From: Azolla caroliniana
Taxonomy: Eukaryota > Polypodiophyta
Direction: 5' to 3'
Assembly (NCBI GenBank): GCA_043228905.1
Contig: JBHGNT010000011.1
Coordinates: forward strand, 19,034,001-19,098,000
Length of the DNA: 64,000 nucleotides
Part shown: in pieces, positions 60,801-64,000 of the stretch
Numbering within the stretch: the first letter of the stretch is position 1
How the letters are laid out: the number at the start of each line of letters is the position of its first letter
Program-made: the position numbers and the translations under genes
Notes under the pieces: generated by a model
The model's input: only the letters and a program-made list of their open reading frames with translations
Told to the model about the DNA's origin: nothing
The model's database searches: none

Positions 60801-61825
60801 ATGATGTCACAGTGTTGTGAGTTGCCGACTCGAACTGAGTCGGAGTGACGGATCGTATATTGCCGGAATTGGGATCGATGAGGAGTCACGTGAAATGACG
60901 CGCCCGAATCTAAGAGCCATGTGCTCGATTCTTCAGTCGTGAGTAGAACTTCTGATCCGACTGGATTTTCGATTGATAGTATATTCGGGTCGTCCGGTAG
61001 TACATCAGCTGAGAAGCTGACGTAATTGATCTCCTCATGCCGGCCACTCTTCTTGTTGTTCTTGTTCTTGAGTGCGCGGCAGTCTGCTTTGATGTGTCCG
61101 GGTTTCTTGCAATAGTTGCAGATTCGGTTATCCCGTGACTGGCTCCGTCTTCGCTGATTGTTCGGCGGTCGTGAGGAATCTCTTCCTCGTATGTTCGATC
61201 GGTCTGTCGAACCTTGTACTACGTAAGCGTCGTCTGTTGAGTCTTTGGCGAAAGACTTTCTCCGAGCTGCTTCGGTCAGGATTGCGCTCGTGACTTCAGA
61301 GTATTTAACAGCCGTGGTTGACGCGTTGCACACGGTTGTGACGAAAGTTTCCCATGATGAGGGAAGGCTGCTCATGAGTATCATTGCTCTGAGTTCATCC
61401 TCGATTGCCGTCCCCTGTGACGAGATTTGGGAGCTTATGCTTTCGTACTCATTGAGGTGTGCTTGAACCGAATCGGATTCTTTCATCCGCAAGTTGTAGA
61501 GGCGCCGGATCAGAAACATCTTCGTTGCGGCGACCTTCTTTTCGTAAGTGTCCGACAGTGTTTTCCACAGTTCGAATGTTGTCGTACACGATTGCACCGT
61601 AAAGTATACCGATTCCGATAGGTGCATCCGAATCGTGGCGCGGACAATTCTGTCCAGCTTCTGCCACTCAATTGGTTTGTATCCTTCTGGAGGTTCTTCA
61701 TTTTCGATGGGATCGATTTGCCCCTTGACTATGAGATAGTCCTGCATTTGTTCCTTCCAGAAGTTGAAGTTCGATCCATCGAACTTACGTAGACTCATTT
61801 CTGACGAGCCGGATGTTGATGCCAT
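57812..61825 (-). CDS. Inner copia gag-pol polyprotein
   Basis: An uninterrupted frame of 1,337 residues from ATG 61825; the frame opens one codon earlier at a TTG. Domains, counted from that ATG, are gag with WKEQMQDYL near 24 and the UBN2-type region to ~190, a zinc knuckle with C236, C239, H244 and C249, and protease LLDSGASFH with D306. Integrase has finger H434/H439/C465/C468 and core D495, D558 and E594 (35 residues between the last two). Reverse transcriptase has YVDD at 1011-1014, and RNase H has D1184, E1225 and D1262. The order gag-PR-IN-RT-RH defines Ty1/copia. The polyprotein is normally cleaved by its own protease and packaged into particles that reverse-transcribe and integrate the element. 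No stop, frameshift or lost catalytic residue is seen. Confidence 0.95.
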   Translation of the reverse strand: MASTSGSSEMSLRKFDGSNFNFWKEQMQDYLIVKGQIDPIENEEPPEGYKPIEWQKLDRIVRATIRMHLSESVYFTVQSCTTTFELWKTLSDTYEKKVAATKMFLIRRLYNLRMKESDSVQAHLNEYESISSQISSQGTAIEDELRAMILMSSLPSSWETFVTTVCNASTTAVKYSEVTSAILTEAARRKSFAKDSTDDAYVVQGSTDRSNIRGRDSSRPPNNQRRRSQSRDNRICNYCKKPGHIKADCRALKNKNNKKSGRHEEINYVSFSADVLPDDPNILSIENPVGSEVLLTTEESSTWLLDSGASFHVTPHRSQFRQYTIRHSDSVRVGNSQHCDIIGIGTVELNLAGGSTLVLHNVRHVPELSRPLISVGQLDEDGIRAGFSSGGWTLHRGNLLLARGPKIHSLYPLHVTLREGNLFLVDIPVSSLWHRRLGHLSKAGITHLSRAGYIPKLSFSDHQFCEHCQYGKQAAASHPTSAPRETRPLDLVHSDVCGPMPHQSLGGASYFVTFIDDSTRKVWAYPIRTKDRVFSIFTDWLVMVENQTDRKLKCFRTDNGGEFKSEEFVKFCRQRGIRREFTAPHSPEQNGIAERMNRTIQERTVSMLQHSGLSDGFWAKALLTAVHIINMSPSRPLGLQIPQELWIGSKPNYDKLRIFGCEAYALIPKDDRRKLAPRSRKCIFLGYGSDGEMGYRLWDPERRQIVGSSDVVFNESAMNPSVEKPIEVRRVTFSDVPTLQEGPALNTRSASRVAEPYTTDSDNPDSAQQNNPLSDHPTLIPDATSPILPRRSERLSQPPERYSPGIFFTDAGEPTSYEEASTSVDSATWHLAMESEMHSIRANKTWDLVELPRNRRALPCKWVYRLKETSDSTNPKYKARLVAKGFRQEYGVDFDEIFSPVVKMTTLRFLLGVVAADNLELIQLDVKTAFLHGDLDEEIYMEQPKGFVATGQEHLVCRLRKSLYGLKQAPRQWYKKFDDFIQSIGFSKSDEDHCLFTNTAQDGSPIFLIIYVDDMLISGRHAGELADLVRQLRLKFAMKDLGPARHILGMKISRHRDKRHLFLSQTDYIGRVLERFNMQSAKSASTPLPMNLRLSQRDCPTSGPEGEDMKSVPYAPAVGSLMYLMVATRPDISHAVGVVSRFMHNPGRSHWNAVKHVFRYLAGTKDHDILFGPNRTSGVVGYTDSDFAGCIDSRKSTTGYCFKFGNGAISWKSKLQECTATSTTEAEYVAASDAAKEALWLGRLAHTFRQVDHDSAPVVYSDSQGAVALSKNPVHHNASKHIDVRYHFVRDCVISGKIGLEKISTTDNVADGMTKCLSADRFRSLRHQMGVTTNQSG

Positions 61826-62483
61826 CAAGTTCGGTTTTGGTTGACGAAGCTCGGTTCGGAGTTGACTACGAACCTTGTTGGAGTGCAGCCAGTTGGCTCA
61901 CCCGATATCGTTCTAGTCGGATTTGAACCCGAGTCGGTTCGGCTTCGGAACTTGCTCGAATTGACTCCGGTAACTTGAGGGACAGAACCGACTGGTCTTC
62001 CCGAATGTTGCCGAGTCGGAGTGAGCCCGGTTCGCTTCGGATATATATGCCGAATACCGATTATTGAAACCGATTATCTGGACCGATTCTGCTTCGGGTG
62101 GCTGCAGCGACGAGAGAGACAGATTCAACTGATCCTCCCGAATGTCGATCAACCGGATGAAGCGCGAATTGGGGTTGTTGTCTTGAGACCGATCTGCACC
62201 GAGTGGTTACAATGAGCGGCGAGCAGCGTTTGATGACCTCTTCGGATGCCGTTTAACCGAATGGAGCATGATCGTGTCAAAGTTGCACAAGGGGATTTCA
62301 CCTCGAGCGGTTACGATCACAAGGAACGGAGTACAACCTGCAGGCTTACTCCAAACAAAGATGATCTAACGCGATGAGATGCAGGCCTCGTTTTTCTTCT
62401 TCTTCTCTCTTCTTCGAATGACGCAGGAAACCGAATGCTGAGACGACGGCCGACAGCGGATTGAAGGACCGACTACTGTGCAG

Positions 62484-62495
62484 GCTCTGATACCA
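62484..62495 (-). other. Primer-binding site of the inner copia element
   Basis: Minus-strand TGGTATCAGAGC, two bases inside the 5' LTR, is complementary to the 3' end of plant initiator tRNA-Met, the usual primer of plant copia elements. Confidence 0.92.
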
Positions 62496-62497
62496 GA

Positions 62498-62583
62498 TGT
62501 TGGGAAACAAGGTCGTCTATGCGGAAGATCAAGAAGCATTCGATTGCTGTTGAGTACCTGCGTATGACAGTTTGTAGGTCGTT

Positions 62584-62628
<45 letters not shown>

Positions 62629-62814
62629 CACAAAAGACTTTCTTATTCCACAAAGCAATAATACAACACCCAACCTTACAAAAGGGTTACAAGGTCACTA
62701 TATATAGTGACCGACTTAGGGCAACTACCCTTTATGATAATTACACAAATGCCCCAAACTTGGGCTATAGAAAGGGATAGTGTGAATACGTCCATTATAC
62801 ACTTGTATTCGACA
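62498..62814 (-). repeat. 5' LTR of the inner copia element
   Basis: 317 bp. Compared with 57306-57618 it has a 40-base instead of 36-base GA run and two substitutions (gaccgac/gactgac and tgcccca/tgcacca). It should contain the element's promoter, with the palindromic TATA sequence. Confidence 0.95.
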
Positions 62815-62819
62815 TTCTC
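62815..62819. other. Target-site duplication of the inner copia element, right copy
   Basis: TTCTC, identical to 57301-57305. It is immediately followed by outer gag coding sequence in the same phase. Confidence 0.95.
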
Positions 62820-63329
62820 TTCCTTACAGGAGGTGCTGAGTGTAACTACCAAGTTCTCCCAGCTCTCCGGAAGGGTACACATCAGCATGATGGCTTGCAT
62901 TGCGTCATCCAACGGGAACTTGATTGCCGCAAGCTGGTTCACGAGTCCCATGAACGTGCTGACGTGTTCGACCATGCTCTCGCCGTCCCGGTACTTAAGA
63001 TTCACTATCTTCCTCATCAAGGAGGTCCGGGTCAGAGCATTCTTCCTCTCATACAGTCCGGACAGCTTCTGCCACATCTCATAGGCGTTCGTATCGTTCG
63101 CCACATGTTGCAGAACACTTACATCGACATATTGTCGGATCGTCGCTACGGCTTTCCGGTTCAGGAGCTTCCACTCCGACTCTATTACCCCCTTGGGTAT
63201 CTCGGCATTGTCGATCGGTTCGTACAGGTCTCGGACGATGAGAAGGTCTTCCATCTTTATCTTCCAGTCGGCGTAGTTCTGTGAGTTCAACACCATCATG
63301 CCCGGAGGCCCACTACCGCCGCCTTCCAT
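62820..63329 (-). pseudogene. Outer copia gag, N-terminal part
   Basis: 170 codons from ATG 63329 (MEGGGSGPPGMMVLNSQNYA) to the insertion point. An earlier in-frame codon at 63383 lies in the LTR and primer site, so 63329 is the probable start. The segment has the copia gag pattern NYADWKIKMEDLL, EMWQKLSGLYERK, LMCTLPESWE. It is now cut off from the rest of the polyprotein by the inner element. Confidence 0.88.
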
Positions 63330-63345
63330 TTTCTGTGTTAACCGT

Positions 63346-63357
63346 GCTCTGATACCA
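63346..63357 (-). other. Primer-binding site of the outer copia element
   Basis: Minus-strand TGGTATCAGAGC, three bases inside the 5' LTR, complementary to initiator tRNA-Met. Confidence 0.92.
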
Positions 63358-63360
63358 CTT

Positions 63361-64000
63361 TGTTGAACACAGTGCTCGGCCACAACCGAGGAATAGGATC
63401 AACTCCAGAAAATAGGAAATACAAAACAATACACGAAGACAACAGAGAGAAAGGTACACTGGATGTTTTACGTGGAAAACCCTAAATGGGAAAAACCACG
63501 GGAGTCCTCAAACTCCAACTATCACTATAAACAGAGATGTACACTGGTGAAGCTACAAGGCAACAACCTTGAGCTCACTGTCTTCGCCACAGGCGGCGGT
63601 AATACACAGAGGCAACGACCTCTTCGTCTCTCTCTCTCTCACTCTCTCTCTCGGCTGCTCTCACTTCGCTCCCTCTAAGTGAAAACAGAAAAATGAGCAA
63701 CAACAACAAACTGTTTGCCCTAAGTCATATTTATACACATATGACTTTCGGGCTATTTACAAATATAGCCTCAAGGGCCCTTGGCAAACATATTTATAAA
63801 TATGTCCCCGCATCCGGATCTCTCTTCGGGTACATTCGTCATCCGGCTCCGTAGCCGGGGTCTTCATCATCCGGCTCCGTAGCCGGGGTCTTCGGCATCC
63901 GGCTCCGTAGCCGGGGTCTTCATCATCCGGATCCGTAGCCGGGGTCTTCATCATCCGTATCCGTAGCCGGGTACTCTTCATCCGGCTTCATGTCGGGTAC
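63361..64000 (-). repeat. 5' LTR of the outer copia element, truncated by the window edge
   Basis: 640 of an expected 726 bp. It is identical to 53006-53645 apart from three substitutions (positions corresponding to ctccag/ctctag, aaacaat/aaaaaat and atgtcgg/atgccgg). It includes the 28-bp tandem array from 63840. Confidence 0.93.

Larger units (their letters stand above)
57306..62814 (-). mobile_element. Inner Ty1/copia LTR retrotransposon, full length
   Basis: A complete 5,509-bp element, inserted in the same orientation as the outer one. From its 5' side it has LTR 62498-62814, primer-binding site, leader, a single gag-pol frame 61825-57812, polypurine tract and LTR 57306-57618. The two LTRs differ by two substitutions and by four bases in a (GA)n run, so it is young. 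All features needed for autonomous movement appear intact. Tork/Tnt1-like membership is suggested by the gag and protease motifs but not proven. Confidence 0.95.
53006..64000 (-). mobile_element. Outer Ty1/copia LTR retrotransposon, interrupted by the inner element and cut by the window end
   Basis: On the minus strand the order is 5' LTR (63361 to beyond 64000), primer-binding site, gag, protease, integrase, reverse transcriptase, RNase H, polypurine tract, 3' LTR (53006-53731). Integrase before reverse transcriptase makes it Ty1/copia. The LTRs compared over 640 bp differ at three positions, so insertion is recent. The inner element interrupts it at gag, leaving a TTCTC duplication at 57301-57305 and 62815-62819. 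Without the insert the reading frame is continuous; by arithmetic it would be about 1,357 codons. The GC- and CCGG-rich composition contrasts with the host. Confidence 0.93.

Noticed and set aside
58325-61739. Plus-strand and alternate-frame open frames across the inner element
   Set aside because: They overlap the intact gag-pol frame and show no domain of their own.
53742-63329. Reverse transcriptase and protease as a possible endogenous plant pararetrovirus
   Set aside because: Integrase precedes reverse transcriptase, LTRs, primer site and target duplications are present, and there are no movement or coat protein motifs; both elements are Ty1/copia.

Overview
This window is nuclear DNA from a seed plant, most likely a flowering plant; the species cannot be read from it. 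The support is spliced genes with plant-type introns, two nuclear genes for plastid proteins (a glucose-6-phosphate/phosphate translocator and ribosomal protein bL9c), plant-only families (BYPASS1/ROH1-like, CLC-f, basic proline-rich protein), and Ty1/copia elements with the plant initiator-tRNA-Met primer site. The host DNA is AT-rich with long gene-free stretches of degraded repeats.

Layout from left to right. At 1147-5288 (minus) is a six-exon LisH-CTLH/CRA protein whose first intron is mostly a degenerate ~30-bp tandem array. At 6726-8153 (plus) is an intronless BYPASS1/ROH1-like gene. A non-autonomous TIR element lies at 9251-9697, and a second copy of the family lies in the opposite orientation at 44548-44983. 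The plastid translocator is at 13219-15140 (plus, five exons). A decayed Ty3/gypsy integrase lies near 17 kb and a 3x90-bp tandem repeat at 18.0-18.3 kb. CLC-f occupies 19894-30479 (plus, nine exons); its 5.75-kb first intron carries two related elements with long inverted arms. The convergent gene at 32138-35702 (minus, six exons) encodes a BPP-like microtubule-type protein, with purine-rich and TGTA microsatellites upstream of it. From 37.0 to 46.4 kb there is no intact gene, only a LINE 3' remnant, the second TIR element and an unidentified ORF relic. Plastid ribosomal protein L9 is at 46504-49788 (plus, seven exons).

From 51.8 kb to the end the sequence is retrotransposon. It starts with an old copia gag relic. 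Next is a young copia element (53006 to beyond 64000, minus), split inside gag by a second complete copia element (57306-62814, minus). The inner element has an uninterrupted gag-pol frame, 313/317-bp LTRs with two substitutions, and a perfect TTCTC target duplication. The outer frame would be open without the insertion.

The host genes do not form a pathway or cluster; they are unrelated housekeeping and trafficking genes separated by repeats. Exon structures were assigned by hand from splice-site phase and family similarity. I found no CRISPR array, operon, or convincing new multi-gene system. The most unusual material is the nested young copia pair, the long-inverted-arm elements inside CLC-f, and the 30-bp array in the LisH gene.
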